A stretch of DNA of 64,000 nucleotides, from positions 310,001-374,000 of the forward strand of contig NZ_JAENHO010000007.1 of NCBI RefSeq assembly GCF_016785085.1, written 5' to 3'. The notes beneath the pieces were generated by a model, which was given only the letters and a program-made list of their open reading frames with translations, was not told where the DNA came from and did not search any database. This document shows, piece by piece, positions 44,637-52,836 of the stretch; the stretch's first letter is position 1, and the number at the start of each line of letters is the position of its first letter. Made by a program: the position numbers and the translations under genes. This stretch comes from Paractinoplanes lichenicola. GTDB lineage: Bacteria > Actinomycetota > Actinomycetes > Mycobacteriales > Micromonosporaceae.

Positions 44637-46193
44637 GTGGCGGGCAAGCTTGATCTGGATCCGCGGGTGGTGCGCACGGCGCGCCGGCTCGCGGCCAAGG
44701 CGGGGCAGCCGGTGGTCGACCTGGCCCGCTCGCACACCACGGTGTCGGTGGAGCGGGCGGTGCTGCGGCTGGCCGGGGTGCGCGGGGCCGACCAGGACGG
44801 CATCCCCTGGGTGAACCGGCTGGTCGACGCGGTGCGGGCCGATGTCGGGCTGGGGCACGGCGTCGCGGTCCCGGTGTTCCACGCGATGCGGAGCGCTGGG
44901 GTCGACGACATCACCGTGCTCGCGCAGAAGGCGGCCGCGGGCGCGGTGCGGTTCGAGATGCCTGCCGTACGGGCCGAGGTGACCGCGGCCCGGCGGTCCG
45001 CCAAGAAGGCCGGCGGCGGCGGACTGAAGATCGTGGACCGCCGGCGGGCCGAACGAGAGCGGCTGATCAAGCGGCACGGGGACCCGAAGCAGCGGCCGTG
45101 GATCTATCTGATCGTGGCCACCGGTGACATCTACGAGGACATCCCGCAGGCGCAGGCGGCCGCGCGGGCCGGGGCCGACGTGATCGCGGTGATCCGCTCG
45201 ACCGGGCAGTCGCTGCTCGACTACGTGCCCGAGGGCGCCACCCGGGAGGGCTTCGCCGGCACGTACGCGACGCAGGAGAACTTCCGGCTGATGCGGGCGG
45301 CGCTGGACGAGACGTCCAAGGAGCTCGGGCGATATGTCCGGCTGACCAACTACGCCTCGGGGCTGTGCATGCCCGAGATCGCGGCGCTGGCCGGCATGGA
45401 ACGCCTCGACATGATGCTCAACGACAGCATGTACGGCATCCTGTTCCGCGACATCAACCCCATCCGAACGTTCGTCGACCAGCGCTTCTCGCGGCAGGTC
45501 CACGCCCGGGCCGGCATCATCATCAACACCGGCGAGGACAACTACCTGACCACGGCCGACGCCGTCGAGGCGGCCCACACGGTCACGGTGTCGCAGCTGC
45601 TCAACGAGTTCTTCGCGCACGAGGCCGGGCTCGAGAACTGGCAGCTCGGCCTGGGTCACGCGTTCGAGATCAACCCGGATCTGCCCGAGTCGTTCCGGCT
45701 CGAACTGGCGCACGCGCTGCTGGCCCGCGAGCTGTTCCCGGACGCGCCGCTCAAGTGGATGCCGCCGACCAAGCACATGACCGGCGACGTGTTTCGCGGG
45801 AACCTGCTCGACGGGTTCTTCAACCTGGTCGGGGCGCTCACCGGGCAGGGGATCCTGCTGGTCGGCATGATGACCGAGGCGGTCGTCACGCCGTGGCTCA
45901 GCGACCGTGACATCGCCCTGCAGAACGTCCGGTACGTGCTCACGGGCGCCGGCAAGCTGCACGAGGACTTCGTCCCGGCCCCGGGCGGGTTCATCCAAAG
46001 CCGAGCCCACGAAGTGCTCGGCGAGGCGATCGCGCTGCTCGAGAAGATCGTCGACGACTCGCTGCTCGACGCGATCGCCGACGGCACGTTCGGGATCATG
46101 AAACGGCCCGCCGACCGGGGCAAGGGCCTCGACGGCGTGGCGAAACACGACGAGGACTACTACAACCCCGTCACGGAGGCTCTAGAACCATGA
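44637..46193 (+). CDS. kamD: lysine 5,6-aminomutase alpha subunit
   Basis: The 518-residue large subunit of the adenosylcobalamin- and PLP-dependent lysine 5,6-aminomutase, which moves the terminal amino group of beta-lysine (giving 3,5-diaminohexanoate). Family sequences include WIYLIVATGDIYEDIPQAQAAARAGADVIAVIRSTGQSLLDYVPEGAT and LKWMPPTKHMTGDVFRGNLLDG. The length matches the 510-520 of clostridial KamD. GTG 44637 follows GAGGAGCAG. Its stop overlaps kamE (ATGA), in line with a 1:1 complex. Confidence 0.93.
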   Translation: MAGKLDLDPRVVRTARRLAAKAGQPVVDLARSHTTVSVERAVLRLAGVRGADQDGIPWVNRLVDAVRADVGLGHGVAVPVFHAMRSAGVDDITVLAQKAAAGAVRFEMPAVRAEVTAARRSAKKAGGGGLKIVDRRRAERERLIKRHGDPKQRPWIYLIVATGDIYEDIPQAQAAARAGADVIAVIRSTGQSLLDYVPEGATREGFAGTYATQENFRLMRAALDETSKELGRYVRLTNYASGLCMPEIAALAGMERLDMMLNDSMYGILFRDINPIRTFVDQRFSRQVHARAGIIINTGEDNYLTTADAVEAAHTVTVSQLLNEFFAHEAGLENWQLGLGHAFEINPDLPESFRLELAHALLARELFPDAPLKWMPPTKHMTGDVFRGNLLDGFFNLVGALTGQGILLVGMMTEAVVTPWLSDRDIALQNVRYVLTGAGKLHEDFVPAPGGFIQSRAHEVLGEAIALLEKIVDDSLLDAIADGTFGIMKRPADRGKGLDGVAKHDEDYYNPVTEALEP

Positions 46194-46921
46194 GCATCGT
46201 TCGCCCGTACGGGGACACCACCGGTGACGGCATGGTGCAGCTCTCGTTCACGCTGCCCATCCCGCACGACAAGCGGGCCGAGGGCGCCGCGATCCAGCTC
46301 GCCAACAAGATGGGCATGGACCCGGCCCTGCTCGTGCACGCCAAGCCGATGGGGGAGCTGACCTTCTTCGTCGTCTACGGCAAGGTCAGCCACCTCGTCG
46401 ACACCGACAAGGTGCAGGTCGTCGAGCGCGACTTCCCGCTGCTGAGCGCCAAGGAGGTCAACGCGACGATCAAGCGCACGCTGCGCAGGCGGCTCAACGT
46501 GGTCGGGGCGTGCATCGGCACCGACGCGCACACGGTCGGCATCGACGCGATCCTCAACCTCAAGGGGATCGCGGGGGAGAAGGGCCTGGAGTACTACAGC
46601 GAGCTGTCCGTGACGAACATGGGCGCCCAGGTCTCCGTACCGGATCTGGTCGAGACCGCGCGGGAACGCAAGGCCGACGCCGTGCTCGTCTCGCAGGTCG
46701 TCACCCAGCGCGACGCGCACCTGCAGAACACCCGGGCCATGTCGGCCGCCTTCCGCGAGGCCCTGCCGGCCGGGAAACGTCCGCTTCTGATCGTCGGCGG
46801 TCCGCGCTTCGACGAGCTGATGGCGGCCGACCTGGGCGTCGACCGGATCTTCACGCGCGGGACGACCCCGCGCGAAGTCGCCTCGTATCTTGTCCACGCC
46901 CTAGCCGGGAGCCCCTCGTGA
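46190..46921 (+). CDS. kamE: lysine 5,6-aminomutase beta subunit (B12-binding)
   Basis: A 243-residue small subunit carrying the base-off/His-on cobalamin motif DxHxxG at D112-H114 (GTDAHTVGIDAIL). The later NMGAQVSVPD and VLLIVGG-type segments complete the Rossmann-like B12 domain. The PLP lysine of the family is probably K131 in AGEKGLEYYSELSVTNMG. An N-terminal dimerisation domain precedes it. It overlaps kamD by four bases and kal by four, giving tight coupling of all three. Confidence 0.93.
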   Translation: MSIVRPYGDTTGDGMVQLSFTLPIPHDKRAEGAAIQLANKMGMDPALLVHAKPMGELTFFVVYGKVSHLVDTDKVQVVERDFPLLSAKEVNATIKRTLRRRLNVVGACIGTDAHTVGIDAILNLKGIAGEKGLEYYSELSVTNMGAQVSVPDLVETARERKADAVLVSQVVTQRDAHLQNTRAMSAAFREALPAGKRPLLIVGGPRFDELMAADLGVDRIFTRGTTPREVASYLVHALAGSPS

Positions 46922-47283
46922 TCACCGTGACCCACCGCCGGTACGTCCCCTACTCGCACGCGCACTACGCGGGCAACCTGGTCGACGGGGCGTACTCCCT
47001 CGCGCTGTTCGGCGACGTCGCCACCGAGGTGTGCATCCAGCTCGACGGCGACGAGGGGCTGTTCGCCTCGTACGACGACGTGCAGTTCAAGGCGCCCGTG
47101 CAGGCCGGGGACGTGCTCGAGGTGGTGGCCACGGTCGTGCACATGGGCACCCGGTCCCGCAGGATCGAGTTCCAGTCGCGGGTCGTGTGCCGGGGGACGG
47201 GTTCGTCGGCCGCTTCCGTTCTCGACGAGCCGATCGTCGCGGTGACCGCCACGGGCACAGTCGTCGTACCCGCGCAGAGTTGA
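46918..47283 (+). CDS. kal: 3-aminobutyryl-CoA ammonia-lyase
   Basis: A 121-residue hot-dog-fold protein matching Kal, which removes ammonia from 3-aminobutyryl-CoA to give crotonyl-CoA in lysine fermentation. The HYAGNLVDGAYSLALFGDVATEVCIQLDGDEGLFASYDDVQFKAPVQAGDVLEVVATV segment is typical. The family length is about 125-130. It starts at a GTG overlapping the kamE stop (GTGA) and ends directly before the MutL-type gene. Its presence argues that Kce products are made in this organism, although kce itself is not in the window. Confidence 0.87.
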   Translation: MITVTHRRYVPYSHAHYAGNLVDGAYSLALFGDVATEVCIQLDGDEGLFASYDDVQFKAPVQAGDVLEVVATVVHMGTRSRRIEFQSRVVCRGTGSSAASVLDEPIVAVTATGTVVVPAQS

Positions 47284-48546
47284 ATGAAAACCGCCGTGAG
47301 CACCGCGGTGTGCGTGGACGTCGGTTCCACGTACACGAAGGCGGCTTTGATCGACCTGGACGCCGGGGAACTGGTGCGGCGGGCCGAGGTGCCGACGACG
47401 TCGGGCGGTGACGTGCTGACCGGGCTCGATCAGGCGGTCGCGGAGGTCGGCGGGGGCGACGAGCTGTACGTGTGCTCGTCGGCCGGCGGTGGGCTGCGGC
47501 TGGCCGTCGTCGGATACGAGTCGCTGGTCACCGCGGAGGCCGGGCACCGGGTCGGGCTGTCGGCGGGGGCGCGCGTGGTGCACGTGGCGGCCGGGCCGCT
47601 GGACGGTCGGGGCGTCACGGCGCTGCGCGAATCCCGTCCGGACGTGATCCTGCTGGTCGGCGGGACCGACGGCGGCGACGGCGAGGTGCTGCTGCACAAC
47701 GCGCACCGGCTGGCCACCTCGCGGCTGCGGGTGCCGGTGGTGGTGGCGGGCAACGCCGACGTCCGCGACGAGGCCGCCGCCCGCCTGACCGAACGCCGCG
47801 TTCCGGTGACCGTCACGGGCAACGTGCTGCCCCGCATCGGCGTGCTCGACCCCGGCCCGGCGCGAGCCGCGATCCGTGATGTGTTCCTGCGGCACGTGAT
47901 CGGCGGCAAGAAACTGTCCAGGGGCCCGCGGTTCGCGTCGCTGGTGCGCGCGGCCACCCCGGACGCCGTGCTGGCCGGAGTGGAGCTCCTGGCCGACCTG
48001 ACGGGCTATGGCGTGCTGGTCGTGGACGTGGGCGGGGCCACCACCGACGTCTACTCGGCGCTGGTGCCCGACGCGGAGGCCGAGTCGGGGCCGCGGCGCG
48101 ACGTGGCGGGCACGCTGTGGCGGTCGCGGACCGTGGAGGGTGATCTCGGCGTCGCGGTGGGTGCCGACGGCACGCGCGCCGCCGCGGCCGCCGAGAAATT
48201 GGCACTACCCGATTCCGGACAGCGTTCAGGTGACTTTCAGTTAGCCGCGGCGGCGGCGACGGTGGCGCTGCGTCGGCACGCGCGCGGTCACGCGTCCGCT
48301 CCTGGTCAGCCCCGTACGGGCGGGCGCGACCTGCGCGACGTGCGGCTCGTGGTCGGCTCGGGCGGGGTGCTGCGGCACGGCGGCGGGACGTATGTGCTGG
48401 ACGCGGTGCTGTCGGATCACGCCGGGGGCTGGGCCGCGCCGGCCCGGGCCCGTACGGTGATCGACTCCCGGTACGTGCTGGCCGCGGCCGGCATGTTGTC
48501 CATTGATCATCGTCACGCCGCGGTGGCCCTGGTGAACAGCCTGTAG
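47284..48546 (+). CDS. MutL/GlmL-type ATPase, probable aminomutase reactivase
   Basis: A 420-residue ASKHA-fold protein of the MutL/GlmL family. Motifs are VDVGSTYTKAALIDLD near the start, LLVGGTDGG and VVDVGGATTDVYS. Family members partner B12 mutases; the KamB/KamC proteins of the lysine 5,6-aminomutase reactivation system are homologous. It probably exchanges damaged cobalamin on KamDE at the cost of ATP. It begins right after kal's stop and is the last gene of the operon. A GlmS/KamC-like small partner is not found downstream. Confidence 0.85.
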   Translation: MKTAVSTAVCVDVGSTYTKAALIDLDAGELVRRAEVPTTSGGDVLTGLDQAVAEVGGGDELYVCSSAGGGLRLAVVGYESLVTAEAGHRVGLSAGARVVHVAAGPLDGRGVTALRESRPDVILLVGGTDGGDGEVLLHNAHRLATSRLRVPVVVAGNADVRDEAAARLTERRVPVTVTGNVLPRIGVLDPGPARAAIRDVFLRHVIGGKKLSRGPRFASLVRAATPDAVLAGVELLADLTGYGVLVVDVGGATTDVYSALVPDAEAESGPRRDVAGTLWRSRTVEGDLGVAVGADGTRAAAAAEKLALPDSGQRSGDFQLAAAAATVALRRHARGHASAPGQPRTGGRDLRDVRLVVGSGGVLRHGGGTYVLDAVLSDHAGGWAAPARARTVIDSRYVLAAAGMLSIDHRHAAVALVNSL

Positions 48547-48609
48547 CCCGAACGGGTACACGACATGACACGCCGAACAACGCGACACGCCCGGGAGCGG
48601 GGGTGGTGG

Positions 48610-48640
48610 TTGACAGGACCGCGGGGCACGGACGTACCGT
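48610..48640 (+). promoter_or_regulatory. sigma-A/HrdB-type promoter of the candidate ncRNA
   Basis: A consensus -35 box TTGACA (48610-48615) is followed after 19 bases by TACCGT (48635-48640). Transcription would start near 48647. No open reading frame with a plausible start and codon bias follows until lnt at 49031. Confidence 0.6.
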
Positions 48641-48646
48641 CGTCCA

Positions 48647-48945
48647 ATCCTGAGCACGGCGAGCGACTCTGTTCGCTCCGTTCCTCCGCCCACTGGCCCG
48701 CAGTCCTCGCAGGGGTCGCGCGTTCAGCCAGGTCCAGGGGGTGGGGGTCGGCGGGGCGGCGCGGACCGGTCGCGCCCGCGGTGGGCCCGAGGATCGAGCG
48801 ACGCCAGTAGACAACGGCGTGACCCGCGCAGCCGGCGCGGAGCACGCCGGTCCGAAGGCGCCCGCGACGTCCGTACGGCCCACCGGCCGTGCCCGGGAGA
48901 CGTGGAAGCAATGAGAGGCGTGGCCCGCGAGGGCCGCGCCTCTCC
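48647..48945 (+). ncRNA. candidate structured non-coding RNA of about 300 nt (Ms1/6S-like?)
   Basis: The 484-base gap between the lysine operon and lnt has a strong promoter and a strong terminator about 300 bases apart, with no credible coding sequence between them. The predicted transcript is highly structured. It has a GAGCGA/TCGCTC hairpin at 48661-48678, GGACCGG (48763-48769) pairing with CCGGTCC (48847-48853), an ACGGCC/GGCCGT hairpin, and the terminal hairpin. The length is that of the actinobacterial Ms1 RNA, which binds RNA polymerase core. I cannot confirm homology; RNase P RNA and tmRNA signatures are absent. Confidence 0.5.
48913..48944 (+). terminator. strong hairpin terminator with GCGA tetraloop
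   Basis: A 14-base-pair stem (GAGAGGCGTGGCCC / GGGCCGCGCCTCTC, one G-U pair) is closed by the GNRA-type tetraloop GCGA. CTGCTT follows, a weak U-tract as usual in high-GC bacteria. It ends the candidate ncRNA. Confidence 0.8.
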
Positions 48946-49030
48946 TGCTTGGTGAATCGTTTCGCTATCGATGCCGCCCCGGCCCGCTCTGTCCGTTTGT
49001 GGCCAGCGCTCGCCAGGTAGCCTCTCGCGA

Positions 49031-50677
49031 GTGGAGATGACGTTGCAGCCCCCCTCTTCGCCGCAGGTCACGGCGGAGGTTCCGGCCCCGCGGCCGCTGC
49101 CGCTGAAGGTGGCCCTGCCGATGGCCGTCCTGGCCGGCCTGGCGCTGCTCGTCGCCCTCCCCCCGTACGGGCTGTGGTGGCTCTCCCCGGTCGGCGTCGC
49201 GCTGGCCGGCGCGGCCGTGCACCGGCGGCGGCTGCGGGCCGGGTTCGGGCTCGGCTTCGTGGCCGGGCTGGTGCTGTTCGTGCCGCTGCTGGTGTGGACC
49301 AGCTTCGCCGCCGGGTGGCTGCCCTGGATGCTGCTGTCGTTCGCCGAGGCCGTCTTCATGGGGCTTATGGGTCTGGCCTTCGCCTGGGTGTCGCCGCTGG
49401 TCGACCGGTGGCGGTGGGCGTGGCCGCTGGTGACCGGGCTGTTCTGGGTGACGATGGAGGCGAGCCGCGACCGGGCCCCGTTCGGCGGGTTCCCGTGGGG
49501 GCGGCTCGCCTTCAGCCAGGACGACGGGCCCGCGCTGCGCCTGGCCGCGTACGGGGGAGCCCCGCTGGTCACGTTCGCGGTGGCCGCCGCCGGGGGTGCC
49601 CTGCTCGCGCTGGCCTGGCGCGCGTGGCGGCCCACGCCGCGGGTGCGGCGCCCGCTCGGCCCGGTCCTCGGGTTCGCCCTCGTGGCGGCCGCGCTGATCG
49701 CCGGGCCGCTGCTGGTCCCGGTCGCCCAGCCCGGCAGCGAGACGGCCACGGTCGCGATCGTCCAGGGCAACGTGCCCCGCCTCGGCCTCGACTTCAACGC
49801 GCAGCGCCGGGCCGTGCTCGACAACCACGTGGCCGGCACCGAGAAGCTGGCGGCCGAGGTCGCCGCGGGCCGGCAGAAGCAGCCCGACATCGTCATCTGG
49901 CCCGAGAACTCCAGCGACATCGACCCGCTGCGCAACACCGACGCCGCCTCCGTGATCTCCCGCGCGGCCGACCTGATCAAGGCCCCGATCCTGGTCGGCA
50001 CGGTGCTGCGCACCGACAAGCCGGGCGACATCGAGAACGCCGGCATCCTGTGGAACCCGGTCACCGGGCCCGACCGCGAGCAGATCTACGTCAAGCGGCA
50101 CCCGGTGCCGTTCGCCGAGTACATGCCGCTGCGCTCGATCGCCCGGCTGGTCACCGACAAGGTCGACCTGGTCCGCAACATGCTCTCGGGCGACCGCGTC
50201 GGCATCATCGACTCGGACGCGGTGACCATCGGCGACGTGATCTGCTTCGAGGTGGCGTACGACGACATCGTCCGCGACACTGTGACTGCGGGGGCGCAGG
50301 TGTTCGCGGTGCAGACCAACAACGCGACCTTCAACGAGGCCGAGGCCCGTCAGCAGCTGGCCATGGTGCGCCTGCGGGCGGTCGAGCACGGCCGTGAGGC
50401 CCTGATGTCGTCCACGGTCGGCGTCTCGGGATTCGTCGGCACGGACGGCCGCGTGCACGATTCGAGCGGCTTCAACGTCGCGGCGGTGATGGTGCGTGAC
50501 ATGCGCCTCGGAGGTACGACTACGCTAGCGACTCGTTTGGGTCATTGGCCCGAGATGGCGATGGTCGCGTTGGCGGTCGTCGCCCTGGCCGGTGCGCTAC
50601 CGCTGCGTCGCCGCCGGCGCACCACACAGCAGGCCGGCCCGGTGGCCGGCGACGACGGGACGACGGAGGCACGGTGA
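49031..50677 (+). CDS. lnt: apolipoprotein N-acyltransferase
   Basis: A 548-residue membrane enzyme that N-acylates the cysteine of lipoproteins. About seven membrane segments occupy residues 25-230. The periplasmic nitrilase domain carries E292 (WPENSSD), K355 (YVKRHPVPFAEY) and C405 (GDVICFEVAYDD), the Glu-Lys-Cys triad. The GTG start 49031 is set by a TAGCCT box at 49018-49023, consistent with a leaderless message; the frame is open upstream. Its stop overlaps the ppm1 GTG (GTGA). In mycobacteria Lnt and Ppm1 are fused or adjacent. Confidence 0.92.
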   Translation: MEMTLQPPSSPQVTAEVPAPRPLPLKVALPMAVLAGLALLVALPPYGLWWLSPVGVALAGAAVHRRRLRAGFGLGFVAGLVLFVPLLVWTSFAAGWLPWMLLSFAEAVFMGLMGLAFAWVSPLVDRWRWAWPLVTGLFWVTMEASRDRAPFGGFPWGRLAFSQDDGPALRLAAYGGAPLVTFAVAAAGGALLALAWRAWRPTPRVRRPLGPVLGFALVAAALIAGPLLVPVAQPGSETATVAIVQGNVPRLGLDFNAQRRAVLDNHVAGTEKLAAEVAAGRQKQPDIVIWPENSSDIDPLRNTDAASVISRAADLIKAPILVGTVLRTDKPGDIENAGILWNPVTGPDREQIYVKRHPVPFAEYMPLRSIARLVTDKVDLVRNMLSGDRVGIIDSDAVTIGDVICFEVAYDDIVRDTVTAGAQVFAVQTNNATFNEAEARQQLAMVRLRAVEHGREALMSSTVGVSGFVGTDGRVHDSSGFNVAAVMVRDMRLGGTTTLATRLGHWPEMAMVALAVVALAGALPLRRRRRTTQQAGPVAGDDGTTEAR

Positions 50678-51465
50678 GCGAGGCGGAAGGCGGCTACCCC
50701 GGGGTGGGGCGGGTGCTGGTGGTGATCCCGACCTACAACGAGGCGGACAACATCCGCCTGATCACCGAGCGGGTCCGCCGCGCGGTCCCGGCGGTCGACA
50801 TCCTCGTCGCCGACGACAACTCTCCCGACGGCACCGGCCGGATCGCCGACGAGCTGTCCGAGGCCGACGACCACATCTTCGTCCTGCACCGCGCGGGCAA
50901 AGAGGGGCTCGGGGCGGCGTACAAGGCCGGTTTCGCCTGGGCCAAGAACAAGGGCTACGACGCGGTCGTCGAGATGGACGCGGACGGCTCCCACGCCCCC
51001 GAGGAGCTGCACAAGCTGCTCGACGCGCTGGGTGACACCGACGCGGTGCTCGGCACCCGCTACATCCCCGGCGGCAGCGTGCACAACTGGCCGGTGCACC
51101 GGCTGCTGCTCTCGCGCGGCGGCAACATCTACATCCGGATGGCGCTGCGCATGCCGTTCCGTGACGCGACCGGCGGCTACCGGGCGTACCGGATGCACGT
51201 GCTCGACGACATCAACTTCGAGACGGTGGCCTCGACGGGCTACTCGTTCCAGGTCGAGCTGGCCTGGCGGGCCTATCAGGCGGGCTTCCGGATCGCCGAG
51301 GTGCCGATCACGTTCACCGAGCGCGAACACGGCGTGAGCAAGATGAGCGGCAACATCTTCAAGGAACAGCTGCTCAGGGTCACCCTGTGGGGCGTGCAGG
51401 CCCGCCGCGAGGCGGTGCGCAAGCGGTTCGGCAAGCGGGCCGCGGAGGGTTCCACCTGGCCGTGA
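50674..51465 (+). CDS. ppm1: polyprenol monophosphomannose synthase
   Basis: A 263-residue GT2-family glycosyltransferase that transfers mannose from GDP-mannose to polyprenyl phosphate. It supplies the lipid-linked mannose used for protein O-mannosylation and glycolipids. Family motifs are VVIPTYNEADNI, VADDNSPDGTG, VEMDADGSHAPEEL and DATGGYRAYR. It overlaps the lnt stop. The lnt-ppm1 pair mirrors the two domains of Ppm1 in Mycobacterium tuberculosis, but here they are separate proteins. Confidence 0.92.
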   Translation: MSEAEGGYPGVGRVLVVIPTYNEADNIRLITERVRRAVPAVDILVADDNSPDGTGRIADELSEADDHIFVLHRAGKEGLGAAYKAGFAWAKNKGYDAVVEMDADGSHAPEELHKLLDALGDTDAVLGTRYIPGGSVHNWPVHRLLLSRGGNIYIRMALRMPFRDATGGYRAYRMHVLDDINFETVASTGYSFQVELAWRAYQAGFRIAEVPITFTEREHGVSKMSGNIFKEQLLRVTLWGVQARREAVRKRFGKRAAEGSTWP

Positions 51466-51518
51466 TCCCGTCAAGCCGTGTCATGCTGGGGAAGGTCAAC
51501 CTGACACGGAGGGACCAC

Positions 51519-52049
51519 ATGCGTCGACGAGGGCTCGCCCTGCTTCCCCTGGCACTACCACTGCTGGCGTTCGCCGAGATCGTCGCCTTCATCTCGGTGG
51601 CCCACGCCATCGGGTTCGGGTGGGCGATCCTGCTCGGCGGCACGGCCAGCATCGTCGGCATGGTGCTGCTGCGCCGTGAGGGCATCAAGGGGTGGCGCCG
51701 CTTCCAGGCCGCCGCCGCCGAGGGCCGCCCGCCCGGCAAGCAGGTGTCGAACTCGCTGGTCGGCCTGCTCGGCGCCCTGCTGCTGGCCGTCCCCGGCTTC
51801 GTGACGGCGGTCGCGGGGCTGCTGCTGGTGCTGCCCCCGGGGCGTCAGCTGGCCCGCCGGCAGATGGAGCGTTACACCGAGCGCCGCGTCGGCGGGGCGG
51901 TGGCCAGTGATTTGTTCGGCGCCCGCCACGTGCGCGTCGACGCGGGCGACCCGATCGTCGTGATCGACGAGGAGCCGGTCAAGCCGGCCCAGCGCACCCC
52001 CACGGCCGCGATCGAGGGCGAGGTCGTCGAGGGCGAAGTCCTCCGCTGA
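51519..52049 (+). CDS. FxsA family membrane protein
   Basis: A 176-residue inner-membrane protein of the FxsA family. Two to four helices are visible: LALLPLALPLLAFAEIVAFISVAHAIGFGWAILLGGTASIVGMVLL and LVGLLGALLLAVPGFVTAVAGLLLVLPP, with RREGIKGWRRFQ between them. E. coli FxsA is known for suppressing F exclusion of phage T7; its normal job is unclear. ATG 51519 has GGAGGG nine bases upstream. The C-terminus ends in a Glu/Val-rich tail. It is 53 bases downstream of ppm1. Confidence 0.87.
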   Translation: MRRRGLALLPLALPLLAFAEIVAFISVAHAIGFGWAILLGGTASIVGMVLLRREGIKGWRRFQAAAAEGRPPGKQVSNSLVGLLGALLLAVPGFVTAVAGLLLVLPPGRQLARRQMERYTERRVGGAVASDLFGARHVRVDAGDPIVVIDEEPVKPAQRTPTAAIEGEVVEGEVLR

Positions 52050-52062
52050 CCCTCCGCCTCGC

Positions 52063-52230
52063 TTGTGGCGGCCCCCCGAAGCGTCGCCCCGCCGCCCCGC
52101 CGCCCGCCGCCCCGCCGCCTCGCCCATCCGGCGCCCCGCCGCCTCGCCCATCCAGCGCCGCGCCGGCCCGCCTCTCCCATCCTCGGGTCGGGCCGTCCTG
52201 CCCCGCCTCGGCCCTTCCCGCGCCATGCCC
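52063..52230. repeat. GC-rich direct repeats downstream of fxsA
   Basis: The unit CCGCCGCCTCGCCCATCC, with G or A then GCG, recurs inside a CCGCCC-rich tract of about 170 bases. No open reading frame here looks like a gene. It lies between the fxsA stop and the rbpA terminator. Confidence 0.7.
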
Positions 52231-52278
52231 CGCCCCAGCTTGTGAGTGAGTACTCACATACCAAGCCCGGCGCACAAA

Positions 52279-52308
52279 AAGGCCGCCCCCTCCGTTGGGG
52301 GCGGCCTT
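52279..52308 (-). terminator. rbpA terminator
   Basis: A 12-base perfect stem (AAGGCCGCCCCC / GGGGGCGGCCTT) with a six-base loop is followed, reading on the minus strand, by TTTTTG. This is a classical rho-independent terminator for rbpA, 25 bases after its stop. Confidence 0.88.
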
Positions 52309-52332
52309 CCTCGTTCGGTTGCTCGGACCGGG

Positions 52333-52671
52333 TCAGCGGCCCCGGCGGGTGCGGACCTCTTGGAGCCGCTCGTTGAGGATGTCCTCCAGCTCCGAGATCG
52401 ATCGCCGCTCGAGGAGCATGTCCCAGTGCGTACGCGGCGGCTTGGCCTTCTTCTGCTCCGGCTCGCTGCCGTCGACCAGCCGGGCGACGCTGCCGTCGAA
52501 CTTGCACTCCCAGGTGACCGGCACCTCGGCGTCGACGGCGAACGGGACCTCGAACTGGTGACCCTTCACGCACAGGTACTCTCGGGTCTGCCGGGGCGCC
52601 AGCTCGGTGTTGCGGTCGGACTCGTAGCTGACTGCGCCAAGACGGCTGCCGCGCAGCATGCGTTCGCCCAT
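52333..52671 (-). CDS. rbpA: RNA polymerase-binding protein RbpA
   Basis: A 112-residue actinobacterial transcription factor that binds RNA polymerase and the principal sigma factor and stabilises the open complex. MLRGSRLGAVSYESDRNTELAPRQTREYLCVKGHQFEVPFAVDAEVPVTWECKFDG is diagnostic. Zinc-site positions C34, H38 and C56 are present; the fourth position (59) is Asp, so zinc binding may be altered as in mycobacterial RbpA. The C-terminal sigma-interaction helix is THWDMLLERRSISELEDILNERL. A SigR-type promoter lies upstream. Confidence 0.93.
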   Translation of the reverse strand: MGERMLRGSRLGAVSYESDRNTELAPRQTREYLCVKGHQFEVPFAVDAEVPVTWECKFDGSVARLVDGSEPEQKKAKPPRTHWDMLLERRSISELEDILNERLQEVRTRRGR

Positions 52672-52712
52672 GGTGGCTTTCCCCTCGCTCGTGGTGCTGC
52701 TCTCGTTGATGT

Positions 52713-52738
52713 AACGAAAGGGGCGCCCGTCGGATTCC
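52713..52738 (-). promoter_or_regulatory. SigR/SigH-type promoter of rbpA
   Basis: On the minus strand GGAAT (52738-52734) and GTT (52715-52713) are separated by exactly 18 bases, matching the thiol-stress sigma factor consensus GGAAT-N18-GTT. It lies 41 bases upstream of the rbpA start. In Streptomyces coelicolor rbpA belongs to the SigR regulon. Confidence 0.78.
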
Positions 52739-52836
52739 TACGGTCGCCGAGACTGTCTTCTGCCGTTGTGACGGCGTTGTTAACGCTACGAGCGTAACCG
52801 CCCACGGCCCTTACCCGGCACCGCGCACCCCCGCCG

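Noticed and set aside
48647..48945. RNase P RNA or tmRNA
   Set aside because: The conserved core of RNase P RNA (GAGGAA.GTCCGG type) and the tmRNA ends are not present.
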